Source: Blastococcus mobilis (GTDB lineage: Bacteria; Actinomycetota; Actinomycetes; Mycobacteriales; Geodermatophilaceae). From it: a DNA stretch of 64,000 nt. Below the pieces are notes generated by a model that saw only the letters and a list, made by a program, of their open reading frames with translations, was not told the DNA's origin and ran no database searches. Shown piece by piece: positions 52,241 to 60,990 of the stretch. The stretch lies in contig NZ_FZNO01000020.1 in the NCBI RefSeq assembly GCF_900188025.1, positions 42,200 to 106,199 on the forward strand, in the 5' to 3' direction. Both the position numbers and the translations under genes were made by a program. Position 1 is the stretch's first letter, and each line of letters opens with the position of its first letter.

Positions 52241-53986
52241 CGGGAAGAGCAGGTCGACGAACCGCTCGACGACAGGCTGCGGCTCGTGGTTGGCCAGCCC
52301 CGGCCGCTCGTTGGCCTCGATGAACACGTAGTCGGGCCCGTCGACGGCGGGCACCAGGAAGTCCAGCCCGGTGACCGGGATGCCCAGCGCCGCCGCCGCC
52401 CGGACCGACGCCTCGGCGATCTCGGGATGCAGCCGGTCGGTGACGTCCACGATGGTTCCGCCGGTGTGCAGGTTCGCCGTCTTCCGGACCTGGATGCGCT
52501 CGCCGCTGGGCGGGACGTCGTCCATCGACCAGCCGGCCTCCGCGACGACGTCGGTCGTGGTGTCGTCCAGCGGGATCCGCGACTCACCGCCCGTGGCCCT
52601 CTCGCGGCGGCGGCTGGTCGAGCGGATCAGCTCGGTGACCGGACGACGACCGTCTCCCACCACCTCGGCCGGACGGCGGACGGCGGCGGCCACCACCTCT
52701 CGGTCGATCACGATCACCCGCAGGTCGTCACCCTCGACGAGCTCCTCGACGAGCACGTCGGGGCAGAAATGGAGGGCGTGCGCGACCGCCCGCTCCAACC
52801 CGGCGGTGTCCTTCACGCCCACGGTGATCCCGCGCCCCTGCTCGCCGCGGGCGGGCTTCACGACGACCGCGCCGACCTCCCGCAGCAGGGCGGCCGCCTC
52901 CTGGAGCTCACCCTCACCGGCGAGCGCTCCCCGGGCGACGCGAACCCCCGCCCGCTCCATGATCCGGCGGGTGACGCGCTTGTCGTCGCACCGGCTCATC
53001 GCCACCGCGCTGGTGAACTCCGAGAGCGACTCCCGGGTGAGCACCGTCCGGCCGCCGACCGTCAGTCGCATCTCGCCCCACTCGGCATCGGTCACCTCGA
53101 CGCGGACCCCGCGGCGCACCGCCTCGTCCGCGATGATCCGGGCGTACGGATTGAGGTCCGCGAGACCGGCCGGACGGGCGGCGAACAGCGGGGTGTTGAT
53201 CGGGTTCTTGCGCTTCACGCAGACCGCCGCGACGCGCGTGAAGCCGAGCTTCCGGTACAGCTGGATCGCGCCGGAGTTGTCGTGCAGAACCGAGAGGTCG
53301 AGGTAGGCGCGGCCGCGACCCACGTAGCGCTCGGCGAGCACCCGGACCAGCGCCTCGCCGGTGCCGGGCGGGGCGTCCTGGGCGTGGACGGCCAGGCACC
53401 ACAGGCTGGTGCCGCCCTCCGGGTCACCGAAAGCCAGCTGGTGGTCCACGCCCGTGACAGTGCCGATGATCGCTCCGGTGCGCTGGTCCTCCGCCACGAG
53501 GTAGGTGAAGGAGCGCGTGCGGTGGTTGCGCCACATGGTGGCGGTGTCGCCGACCACCATCCCGTTGATCGCGTAGATCTCGTTGATCCGGTCCATCTCG
53601 GCCTCGGACGTCACCGTCCGCACGAAGACGTCCCGGATCAGCTCGGCTCGCGGCCGGTACCGGTAGAGGTCGAGCCGGTAGGTGTAGCTGGGATCGATGA
53701 ACAGCTCGTCCGGCGCCAGACCCACGAGCACGTGCGGGTCACGCGGGTAGATGCAGATGTCGCGCCGGCCGGTCTCCTCCGCCCGCAGCGCGTCCACGAT
53801 GCCGCCCAGGTCGGAGAACGTCTGGCCGAACACCAGGCGGCCCCACCCGAGGTCGAGGACGACGTCGGTCTCCATGCCCTGCAGCTGGTGCTCCGAGGGC
53901 TCCTTCCACGACCGGCTGGTGAGGTCGGGGGTGGCGGCCACGGGCGTCCGGCGGCGGTGGCCGGCGAGCCGGGGTCTTCCGGTCAC
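52223..53986 (-). CDS. N-acetylglutaminylglutamine synthetase (GNAT plus ATP-grasp)
   Basis: 587 aa from GTG 53986; an open extension to 54139 overlaps the upstream gene and lacks homology. Residues ~80-300 are a GNAT acetyltransferase with TSLWCLAVHAQDAPPGTGEALV and LDLSVLHDNSGAIQLYRKLGF; ~300-580 an ATP-grasp domain with VVVKPARGEQGRGITVGV, LVEELVEGDDLRVIV and FIEANERPGL. The family (TIGR03103) makes N-acetylglutaminylglutamine from glutamine units; its product is amidated by the asparagine-synthase-like partner. The dipeptide NAGGN is an osmoprotectant. It follows the amidotransferase by four bases. Confidence 0.9.
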   Translation of the reverse strand: MTGRPRLAGHRRRTPVAATPDLTSRSWKEPSEHQLQGMETDVVLDLGWGRLVFGQTFSDLGGIVDALRAEETGRRDICIYPRDPHVLVGLAPDELFIDPSYTYRLDLYRYRPRAELIRDVFVRTVTSEAEMDRINEIYAINGMVVGDTATMWRNHRTRSFTYLVAEDQRTGAIIGTVTGVDHQLAFGDPEGGTSLWCLAVHAQDAPPGTGEALVRVLAERYVGRGRAYLDLSVLHDNSGAIQLYRKLGFTRVAAVCVKRKNPINTPLFAARPAGLADLNPYARIIADEAVRRGVRVEVTDAEWGEMRLTVGGRTVLTRESLSEFTSAVAMSRCDDKRVTRRIMERAGVRVARGALAGEGELQEAAALLREVGAVVVKPARGEQGRGITVGVKDTAGLERAVAHALHFCPDVLVEELVEGDDLRVIVIDREVVAAAVRRPAEVVGDGRRPVTELIRSTSRRRERATGGESRIPLDDTTTDVVAEAGWSMDDVPPSGERIQVRKTANLHTGGTIVDVTDRLHPEIAEASVRAAAALGIPVTGLDFLVPAVDGPDYVFIEANERPGLANHEPQPVVERFVDLLFPETRRP

Positions 53987-53990
53987 CGCG

Positions 53991-55772
53991 TCAGACCCCG
54001 TGCCCCTGGAGCCAGAGCTCCAGCAGCCCGAGCTGCCACAGCTTGTTCCCCCGGAGCGGCGTGAGCTCGCCGTTGGGGTCGGCGAGGAGCTCGTCGACGT
54101 ACTCGGGACGGAAGAGACCGCGGTCGCGGGCGGCGTCACCGGTCAGGGCGTCCCGCACCATCCCGAGCACCTTGCCCTCGAGGTGGGTGATCGCGGGCAC
54201 CGGGAAGTAGCCCTTGGGCCGGTCGATGACCTCCGGGGGGATGATCCGCCGGCCGATCGCCTTGAGGATTCCCTTGCCGCCGTCGGCCAGCTTCAGATCG
54301 GGCGGGCAGAGCGCGGCCAGCTCGACCAGGTCGTGGTCCAGGAACGGCACGCGGGCCTCCAGGCCCCACGCCATGGACATGTTGTCCACCCGCTTGACCG
54401 GGTCGTCGACCAGCATGACCTCGCTGTCCAGGCGCAGGGCGGCGTCGACGGCGGTCTCGGCGCCGGGCCGCGACATGTGCGTCCGGACGAAGGCCAGGCT
54501 CGGATCCTCGTCGAGGGCGTACCGGTCGGAGACGACCGAACGCAGCTGCGCGTGGTCGCGGTCGAAGAACGCTCGCGCGTACCTCTCGACGGCCTCCTCG
54601 CGGCCGACCCCGGCCAGCGGCGGGTACCAGTGGTAGCCCGCGAAGACCTCATCAGCGCCCTGTCCGGACTGGACGACGCGGATCGTCTCGCTCACCCGCT
54701 CGCTGAGCAGGTCGAAGGCGACGACGTCGTGGCTGACCATCGGCTCGGCCATCGCCCCGATCGCGTGGCCGAGGGCAGCCGACAGCTCGTCGGAGGTCAC
54801 CCGGATCCGGTGATGATCGGTGGCGAAGTGCTCCGCGATGACGTCGGAGTACGCGAACTCGTCCCCCACACGCCCACCCACGGCCTCGAAGCCGATGCTG
54901 TACGTGGCCAGGTCCTGCTGCCCCTCCTGGGCCAGCAGGCCGACGATCAGGCTGGAGTCCAGCCCGCCGGACAGCAGCACCCCGACCGGGATGTCCGCCA
55001 CGAGCCGCCGGCGGACGGCGACCCGCAGGGCCTCCTCGACGGCGTCCTCCCAGTCCCGGGTCGACCAGTTCGCGTGCTCGGGACGGCGCTCGTACCGCGG
55101 TTCCCAATAGCGGTGCTCGGTGCTCGAGCCGTCGGCCTCGATCACCCGTACGGTCGCGGGCGGCAGCTTGCGGACGCCGTTCAGGATCGTCCGCGGCGCC
55201 GGGACGACGGCGTGCCAGGTCAGGTAGTGGTGCAGCGCGACCGGGTCGATGGAGGTGTCGACCTCGCCCGCCGTCAACAGTGCCGGCAGGGTCGAGGCGA
55301 AGCGGAGCCGCTTCGGGGTCTCGGCCAGGTAGAGCGGCTTGATGCCGAGCCGGTCGCGGGCCATGACCACCCGGCCGGTGTCCCGCTCGTGGATGACGAA
55401 CGCGAACATCCCGTGCAGGTGCGAGACGACGTCGGTGCCCCAGTGGTGGTAGCCCTTGAGGATCACCTCGGTGTCACTGTGGGAGAAGAAGCGGTAGCCG
55501 TGGCCCTCGAGTTCGGCCCGGAGTTCCCGGTAGTCGTAGATGCAGCCGTTGAAGACCGCGGTCAGACCGAGCTCGTTGTCCACCATCGGTTGCGAACCGC
55601 AGGTGGAGAGGTCGATGACCGAGAGCCGGCGGTGACCGAAGGCCACCCGGCCGTTGCTCCAGGAACCCTGGCCGTCGGGGCCGCGCGGGACGAGCGACTC
55701 GACCATGCGGGCGACCGCGGTCGTGTCGGCCAGTGACCCGTCGAACGTGATCTCGCCGCAGAGGCCGCACAT
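53991..55772 (-). CDS. N-acetylglutaminylglutamine amidotransferase (AsnB-like)
   Basis: 593 aa. MCGLCGEITFDGS gives the Ntn-type glutaminase with catalytic Cys2, followed by RGPDGQGSW and the synthetase domain PP-loop GVLLSGGLDSSLIVGLLAQ. Later motifs VVQSGQGADEVFAGYHWYP and MSMAWGLEARVPFLDHDLVELA are those of TIGR03104 rather than housekeeping AsnB. With the ATP-grasp enzyme downstream it forms the NAGGN osmolyte pathway. The third usual member, an M42-type peptidase, is not present. Confidence 0.92.
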   Translation of the reverse strand: MCGLCGEITFDGSLADTTAVARMVESLVPRGPDGQGSWSNGRVAFGHRRLSVIDLSTCGSQPMVDNELGLTAVFNGCIYDYRELRAELEGHGYRFFSHSDTEVILKGYHHWGTDVVSHLHGMFAFVIHERDTGRVVMARDRLGIKPLYLAETPKRLRFASTLPALLTAGEVDTSIDPVALHHYLTWHAVVPAPRTILNGVRKLPPATVRVIEADGSSTEHRYWEPRYERRPEHANWSTRDWEDAVEEALRVAVRRRLVADIPVGVLLSGGLDSSLIVGLLAQEGQQDLATYSIGFEAVGGRVGDEFAYSDVIAEHFATDHHRIRVTSDELSAALGHAIGAMAEPMVSHDVVAFDLLSERVSETIRVVQSGQGADEVFAGYHWYPPLAGVGREEAVERYARAFFDRDHAQLRSVVSDRYALDEDPSLAFVRTHMSRPGAETAVDAALRLDSEVMLVDDPVKRVDNMSMAWGLEARVPFLDHDLVELAALCPPDLKLADGGKGILKAIGRRIIPPEVIDRPKGYFPVPAITHLEGKVLGMVRDALTGDAARDRGLFRPEYVDELLADPNGELTPLRGNKLWQLGLLELWLQGHGV

Positions 55773-55923
55773 GCGCTCAATCCAACCCCTGGGGTCCGAG
55801 CCCCGCGACGCGAGAGCGGCGCAGCGTGAGTCAGTTCACGCCCGCGTTGCAGAGGTTCCACGTGGAACAGCAGCGAGGGCGGCCCCTGCCGGGACCGCCC
55901 TCGCCGTCGTGCCCGTACCCGGG
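55773..55923. other. 151-bp gap with a palindromic parS-like site
   Basis: Upstream region of the NAGGN operon and downstream of the subtilase gene. The subtilase 3' side holds GGGCGGCCCC...GGGACCGCCC (about 55884-55905), a likely terminator, and GTTCCACGTGGAAC at 55855-55868. Confidence 0.5.
55855..55868. promoter_or_regulatory. Perfect parS-like palindrome GTTCCACGTGGAAC
   Basis: A 14-bp perfect palindrome, two substitutions (symmetrical) from the canonical parS GTTTCACGTGAAAC. Intergenic. With the near-copies at 17660 and 32561 it is the best ParB site in the window. A CACGTG-binding regulator of the NAGGN operon is an alternative. Confidence 0.5.
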
Positions 55924-57438
55924 TCAGCCCCTGGGCTTGTCCTTCCCCGGCTTGGGTCGCGTGAGCTTGGCAGTCGTGCCGCCGCGGAGCTTCTCCACCG
56001 CGGCCACGACGTCCACCAGACCGGTGCCCTTGTCGAAGGACGTCGCGTACCCACCGACGGTCGTGTACGCCGCTCCGTCGGTGTACCGGTGCGTCGTGCC
56101 CTTCAGGGCCGCCTCGATCTCGGCCGGGGTGGCCGTCGGGTCGGCCTGGAAGAGCTGAGCGACGATGCCGGCGATGTGCGGTGCGGCCATCGACGTCCCG
56201 CTGATGGTGTTGAAGGTGCCGAGGTCGGTGAGCCCCGGACCGTTGCGGGGGTCCAGGCCGGTGGAGCAGATCGGCATGGTCAGTCGGCAGGACGAGGTGA
56301 TGTTCTCGCCGGGTGCGGAGAGGTCCGGCCAGGTGGAGGGGTCGGACTCGGCGCCGCGCGAGGAGTAGTCGCTGACCACGCCGTCCCGGGTGCCGGTGTC
56401 CTGGTCGTAGTACGAGGCGACGGAGAGGATGCCGCCGGTGGGGTCCTGCCCGGGCGAGTTGGTCAGCGACTCCGACCCGTCGCCCCCGTCGTTCCCGGCC
56501 GCCCACACGGTGACGATTCCTTCGGCAGCCAGCGCCCGCTGCAGCTTGACGGTGGCGGACTTCGGATCGAACTCGCCGCCGCCGGACGGACCGTACGAGT
56601 TGTTCGTGACCTTGATCGGCGGGCAGACCGCCGCGGAGACCCCGGCGCCGCACGGCGCATCGTGGTTTTCCAGCACCCAGTTGAGCGCGGAGTCCGCGCC
56701 GACGATCAGCAGCACCGCCCCGGTGGAGATCGAGACGATGCTGGCGCCGGGCGCCGCACCGGTGAGCTCGCCGCCGTCGGTGAGCGTCGTCGGCCGGCCG
56801 CCGACGATGCCGCTCACGTGCGTGCCGTGCCCTCCCGCGGAGGTCGTGTCGGTGTCCAGGGAGCCCGGCACGCGGAGCACGCAGTCGGGGCCCGCACCGG
56901 ACTCGATCAGGCAGACGCTCTTGAGGTTCGCCACGACCGCGCTGCTGCCGTCGGGGTTTCGGAAGTAGGGGTGCGTCGGGTCGATGCCGGAGTCGATGAC
57001 CGCCACCGAGACCCCACTGCCGTCCAGCGCCTGCCCGTTCGCGCCGGTGAGCGTGGCCGCAGCCTCGGCACCGCGGGTGGCGGTGTTGGAGGTCTCCTGC
57101 GTGAACTCGATCGGGGTGTTGCCCTCGAGGTAGGTGACGCCGGGCTCGGCGCCGGCGGCCTCGATCTGGGCGGCCGTGCCGGAGGCGACGACGACACCGA
57201 TGCGCTCGAACTCGGTGACCACCCGCATCCCCGTGGCGTCGACCGCGGCCCGCGCGGCGGCGATGTCGGTGCCGTGGACCAGGACCGTGGTGTCACCGGT
57301 CAGCGTGCTCAGCTGGTCGGCCAGGAAGTCCTGCACCGGGGCGGCGGACGGGGCCGCCTGGGCGGGCGCCGCGAGCAGGCCTGCCGTGACGACGGACAGG
57401 CCCCCCACCGCAAGGACTCGACGCAGTGACCGGTTCAT
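55924..57438 (-). CDS. Secreted subtilisin-like serine protease (S8)
   Basis: 504 aa. Sec signal peptide at residues 1-29 (RRVLAVGGLSVVTAGLLAAPAQA), inhibitor-like propeptide ~35-115, and the S8 domain with the catalytic triad: Asp149 in VIDSGIDPTHP, His204 in GGHGTHVSGI, and Ser near 415 in GTSMAAPHIAG, plus the oxyanion Asn in WAAGNDGG. The C terminus is basic (KLTRPKPGKDKPRG). Extracellular proteolysis, probably nutritional. ATG 57438 has GAGGAGT upstream. Unusual: four cysteines in two pairs, suggesting disulfides. Confidence 0.93.
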   Translation of the reverse strand: MNRSLRRVLAVGGLSVVTAGLLAAPAQAAPSAAPVQDFLADQLSTLTGDTTVLVHGTDIAAARAAVDATGMRVVTEFERIGVVVASGTAAQIEAAGAEPGVTYLEGNTPIEFTQETSNTATRGAEAAATLTGANGQALDGSGVSVAVIDSGIDPTHPYFRNPDGSSAVVANLKSVCLIESGAGPDCVLRVPGSLDTDTTSAGGHGTHVSGIVGGRPTTLTDGGELTGAAPGASIVSISTGAVLLIVGADSALNWVLENHDAPCGAGVSAAVCPPIKVTNNSYGPSGGGEFDPKSATVKLQRALAAEGIVTVWAAGNDGGDGSESLTNSPGQDPTGGILSVASYYDQDTGTRDGVVSDYSSRGAESDPSTWPDLSAPGENITSSCRLTMPICSTGLDPRNGPGLTDLGTFNTISGTSMAAPHIAGIVAQLFQADPTATPAEIEAALKGTTHRYTDGAAYTTVGGYATSFDKGTGLVDVVAAVEKLRGGTTAKLTRPKPGKDKPRG

Positions 57439-57498
57439 GTGACTCCTCGCTGGGTGACGGCGACTGTGCGCTGCCTCAACGACGGACCGGCCGTCTGG

Positions 57499-59061
57499 TT
57501 ACCCGGCGCTCCCCGCCCGCTCAGCGACACGCGCGAGCGCCCTCCGCGCACCGGCCGGCCGCCGCGCGACCACACCGACGAGCGAGACGACGCACATGGT
57601 CAGCGCCCCGGTCACCACGTCGAGCAGGTACGCGCTGAGCCAGACGTGCTTGGCGATCTCGAAGTAGCCGTCGCCGAGCACCGCCACGACGGCCAGCCCC
57701 AGGGCGCCGGCCGCCGTCACCCCCGACATCCGGGCCAGTCCGCGGGCGAGCGGCGGGCGGAGCAGCCCGGCCGCGGCACCGACGGCGATGCCGATCGTGG
57801 CCAGGACGCTGGGGAGCCACGGCAGGCCCATCCCGTCGAGCCACCGGTGCAACGCGTCCGCCGTGGCGCCCTGCTCGCCGACCGGCGACTCGGGTTCGGG
57901 GAGCGGGCGGTCCGGCGACCACGGCCGCGCGGTCAGGTAGGCCAGCCCTCGCCCGTGGGTGGCCTGCAGAGCGATTCCCACGGCCAGGGCCAGCGCGGCG
58001 GGGTGGCTCACCAGTTGCTGCCACGCCGCGGCGCGGATGCCGTCGGGGTCCGCGGCGATCCGGTCTGCCCCGGGAACTCCGCTGGGACCGTCTGGGTAGT
58101 AGGACCGGCCCGCGAAGGACGTGGCGTCCTCCGGCAGTCCGAGATCGTCCACCGCGGCGCGACCGACCTCCGGGAGCACGAGGGTGAAGACGAGGTTGTG
58201 GGCGTTCACCCCGGGATAGGCCCGGTCCTGCCACTGGAGTGCGGCCGAGATCGGCACCACTGATGCCGCCACGAGGGCCCCCGCGACCACGGGCCCCGGT
58301 ACCCGCGCCAACCATCTCCGGCGCCCGGGCATCGCCACGGCGGTCACCGCGCAGACCGCCACGGCGAGGAGGAGCAGCGGCAGGTAACCGGGCTTGGCCG
58401 TCCCTGCCACGAGGCCGCCTCCCGCGGTCAGCAGCAGCGCCGCCCAGCGGGCGCTGCGGTGCCGCGGCCGGGTGACCGCCACCGCGGCCGTCCCTGCGCA
58501 CACCGCGAAGGCGCCGACGAGGCCCGCCGGCTCTCCGTACGTGGACAGGAAGAAACGGGCGAAGTCGGCGTTCGCCAGAGGCAGCACGGCAGGGACGAGC
58601 ACCAGCACCCGGACCAACTGGCCCGCGGTCGCCGCCCAGGCTGCGAGCGCGGACACCAGCGCGACGGCGACCGCATAGAGCCAGCCCAGCTCGGTGAGCG
58701 ACCAGGGTCCGGTAGCACCCCCGAGAGCGAGCTCGAGTGCCGCGCGCGCCGACGACGGCGCCGCCAGCGGGCAGGGAGCGCCTCCGGCGACGAAATCCAG
58801 CACCACGCCGCCGACCCAGTTGGCGCTGCCGGTCGGCGTGGCGGGCACCAGTCCCGCACCGCAGTAGAGGCGCACGCCGTCGCCGTTGTCCGCCGCGCCG
58901 ATCGGCCGCCCCGAGAGGAGGCCGGTGGCCGCGGTGACCGCGAGAGCGGCGAGCAGGCCCGCGAGCAGGCTGACGACGAGCCGGTCCCGAAGCCGGGGTC
59001 GGTGCCCACCGGGGGCGGCCGACTCGTGATCCGCCACGGCTGCCCTCGGCACGCCCGCCAT
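57499..59061 (-). CDS. Polytopic membrane protein, glycosyltransferase-like
   Basis: 520 aa from ATG 59061 (an upstream in-frame ATG at 59175 would add 38 mostly disordered residues). About ten hydrophobic helices, with an extracytoplasmic loop after TM1 rich in Gly (GRPIGAADNGDGVRLYCGAG) typical of the actinobacterial WsfD-like hexose-transferase family. Conserved hints are NADFARFFLSTYGEPAG and TAKPGYLP. It probably transfers sugars from a polyprenyl carrier to a surface glycan; this is a weak family-level inference. Confidence 0.6.
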   Translation of the reverse strand: MAGVPRAAVADHESAAPGGHRPRLRDRLVVSLLAGLLAALAVTAATGLLSGRPIGAADNGDGVRLYCGAGLVPATPTGSANWVGGVVLDFVAGGAPCPLAAPSSARAALELALGGATGPWSLTELGWLYAVAVALVSALAAWAATAGQLVRVLVLVPAVLPLANADFARFFLSTYGEPAGLVGAFAVCAGTAAVAVTRPRHRSARWAALLLTAGGGLVAGTAKPGYLPLLLLAVAVCAVTAVAMPGRRRWLARVPGPVVAGALVAASVVPISAALQWQDRAYPGVNAHNLVFTLVLPEVGRAAVDDLGLPEDATSFAGRSYYPDGPSGVPGADRIAADPDGIRAAAWQQLVSHPAALALAVGIALQATHGRGLAYLTARPWSPDRPLPEPESPVGEQGATADALHRWLDGMGLPWLPSVLATIGIAVGAAAGLLRPPLARGLARMSGVTAAGALGLAVVAVLGDGYFEIAKHVWLSAYLLDVVTGALTMCVVSLVGVVARRPAGARRALARVAERAGSAG

Positions 59062-59273
59062 TGAACGCCGGTCCACGCCCGAAGGGAGAGCCGGCGCACC
59101 GCCAGGCGTGCACGCCGGCCGGCGGGCCGGGACAGGGCCGGGTGTGTCCCCGACGTCCATGCCGTCGACCAGCATCCGGTCACGTCCACCGCCGACCCCA
59201 CGGCGACCGAGGGGCCGCCCCCGCGAGAGGATGGCGGGGTGCTGACCGGCCCCCTCCCCGCGGATCGACGCCG

Positions 59274-59639
59274 GTGACGCCGTTCCTCGTCGGCACGGTC
59301 ACGGTGGTCGCGGTGCTGGTGGTGCTCCTCGGGGTGCTCTCCACCGTCGCCGGCCGGCGGATCGGTCTGGTCCACCTGGCGGTGGCCGCGCTCCTGGAAG
59401 GCCTCCTGGTCCTGCAGGCGGGCCTGGCGGCGGCGGCGATGGCCGGTGGCGACCGGCCCGAGGACACCCCGACGTTCGTCGGCTACCTGCTGGGAATTCT
59501 CCTCGTCCCGGTGGCCGGCGTGCTGTGGGCGCGGGCCGAGCGGACGCGCTGGGCGGGCACCGTCCTGGCCGTGTCGGGTGCGGTCGTCGGGGTCATGGTC
59601 TGGCGGCTGCTGCAGCTCTGGGGAACCACCGGTGCGTGA
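59274..59639 (+). CDS. Small four-helix membrane protein
   Basis: 121 aa from GTG 59274, four hydrophobic helices covering nearly the whole length (LVGTVTVVAVLVVLLGVLS, LAVAALLEGLLVLQAGLAAA, VGYLLGILLVPVAGVLW, VLAVSGAVVGVMVWRLL). No recognised family. Its stop overlaps the start of the next gene by eight bases, so the two are co-expressed. Confidence 0.65.
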   Translation: MTPFLVGTVTVVAVLVVLLGVLSTVAGRRIGLVHLAVAALLEGLLVLQAGLAAAAMAGGDRPEDTPTFVGYLLGILLVPVAGVLWARAERTRWAGTVLAVSGAVVGVMVWRLLQLWGTTGA

Positions 59640-60111
59640 GGAGCGTGCGCTGGGTGGGCCCGCCGAGAGCGCTGGATCCGGGACGTCGGGGCCGGGGCGG
59701 GTTCTCGTGGCCGTGTACGGCACCTTCGCCCTGGCCGCCGGCGCGCGGGCCGCCGTGCAGATCGCCACCCGGTTCAGCGAGGCGCCGGTCGCCTACCTGC
59801 TGTCTGCCCTGGCCGCCGCGGTGTACGTCGTCGCCACCGTCGGCCTCGCGCGCGGTCGACGCGGACGCCGGACCGCGCTGGCCGCCATCACCGTGGAACT
59901 GGTCGGGGTCCTCGTCATCGGGACGCTCTCCCTGGTCGATCCGGCCGCGTTCCCGGACGAGACGGTCTGGTCGGCCTACGGCCGCGGCTACTACTTCGTG
60001 CCGCTGGTCCTTCCGGTGCTCGGACTCCTCCTCCTGCGCAGGTCAGGCCGGGAACCGGCTCAGAAGTCACCGCCCCCGAAGTCACCACCGCCGAAGTCAC
60101 CACCGCCGTAG
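59632..60111 (+). CDS. Membrane protein with KSPPP tail
   Basis: 159 aa from GTG 59632. Four hydrophobic segments from residue ~25 (LVAVYGTFALAAGARAAVQI) to ~140 (YYFVPLVLPVLGLLLLRRSG), then a proline-rich tail of repeated KSPPP. The tail is the antisense of the GGGDF repeats of the convergent gene; the last 52 bases of the two genes overlap. A shared 3' end forces both proteins to have low-complexity tails. Unrecognised function; coupled to the preceding membrane protein. Confidence 0.65.
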   Translation: MREERALGGPAESAGSGTSGPGRVLVAVYGTFALAAGARAAVQIATRFSEAPVAYLLSALAAAVYVVATVGLARGRRGRRTALAAITVELVGVLVIGTLSLVDPAAFPDETVWSAYGRGYYFVPLVLPVLGLLLLRRSGREPAQKSPPPKSPPPKSPPP

Positions 60112-60824
60112 TCCCCGCCGTTGTCGGCGCCCCCGGCGAAGTCCGCGTTCGGGTCGCCCCCGTAGTCACCGCCCTGGTCGCCGTAGCCGTCCCCGTAGCC
60201 CTGCGCGTAGGCCTCCTCGTCCCCGCCGCCGAACAGCCCGCCGTCCCCCAGCCCGGTGTCGAACAGCGCGTCCGCGACCGCCGTGCCGATGACGAGCCCA
60301 CCGATGGTGCCCAGCAGGCTCCCGCCGATCATGCCGCCCATGCCGGGGCCGCCGTAGCCACCGCCGTACCCGCCGCCGTAACCCGGCCCGTAACCCGGCC
60401 CGTAACCGCCGCGGCCGTACCCACCGCCGTACCCGCCGCCATGACCCGGCCCGTACCCGCCCAGCGCCCGTTCCAGGGTGCCCGGCTGGCGCATCTCCGC
60501 CCGGGTGGCCACCCGGGCCAGCGTCTCGGGGTCGTCGGTGCGCGGGCGCTCCCCCGCGGGGACGGCGGCGGCGAGCTGGGCCAGGACCTGCTGCCGCTGG
60601 TCAACCGTGAGCTGGGCGAAGGCCTCCGCGTGGGCCTGCTCGATCTGCTCGGGCGGAGCGGTGCGCAGGAGGTACCGGTAGCGGGCGATCGCCTGGTCGC
60701 CGGGCAGCTGCTCCTGACGGCCGGCCTGCGCGGGCGCCCGATGCTCGGGTGAGGGGCCGTACTGCTGGTGGCCGTACTCCGACGCACGCGTCCGACGGCC
60801 GAGGAGTTGGTCGAGCAGTCCCAT
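60060..60824 (-). CDS. Gly/Tyr-rich low-complexity protein
   Basis: 254 aa from ATG 60824 (GAGAGGA upstream). Residues ~1-110 include a helical region with ARYRYLLRTAPPEQIEQAHAEAFAQLTVDQRQQVLAQLA; ~115-165 consist of GGYGPGYGGGYGGGYG repeats; a short hydrophobic GGMIGGSLLGTIGGLVIGTAVADAL segment follows, then an Asp/Gly-rich end terminating in three GGGDF repeats. Related proteins occur in Geodermatophilaceae and neighbours, often miscalled as cation-transport ATPases. The glycine-tyrosine repeats suggest phase-separating or surface behaviour, unproven. Confidence 0.65.
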   Translation of the reverse strand: MGLLDQLLGRRTRASEYGHQQYGPSPEHRAPAQAGRQEQLPGDQAIARYRYLLRTAPPEQIEQAHAEAFAQLTVDQRQQVLAQLAAAVPAGERPRTDDPETLARVATRAEMRQPGTLERALGGYGPGHGGGYGGGYGRGGYGPGYGPGYGGGYGGGYGGPGMGGMIGGSLLGTIGGLVIGTAVADALFDTGLGDGGLFGGGDEEAYAQGYGDGYGDQGGDYGGDPNADFAGGADNGGDYGGGDFGGGDFGGGDF

Positions 60825-60990
60825 GGTGGTTCCTCTCGGGGTGGCCGCGGACGGGGTGACCGCGGTGACGAAGGGGCCGGTCCAGCGGTTCCCCCGGTGC
60901 GGCCGGCCCACACCCGGCCGCCTGTCCCCTGGACAGGTGGACACGGACGCCGTCATCGAGCACGTGGCTGGGACACGGTTAGATGACTCC

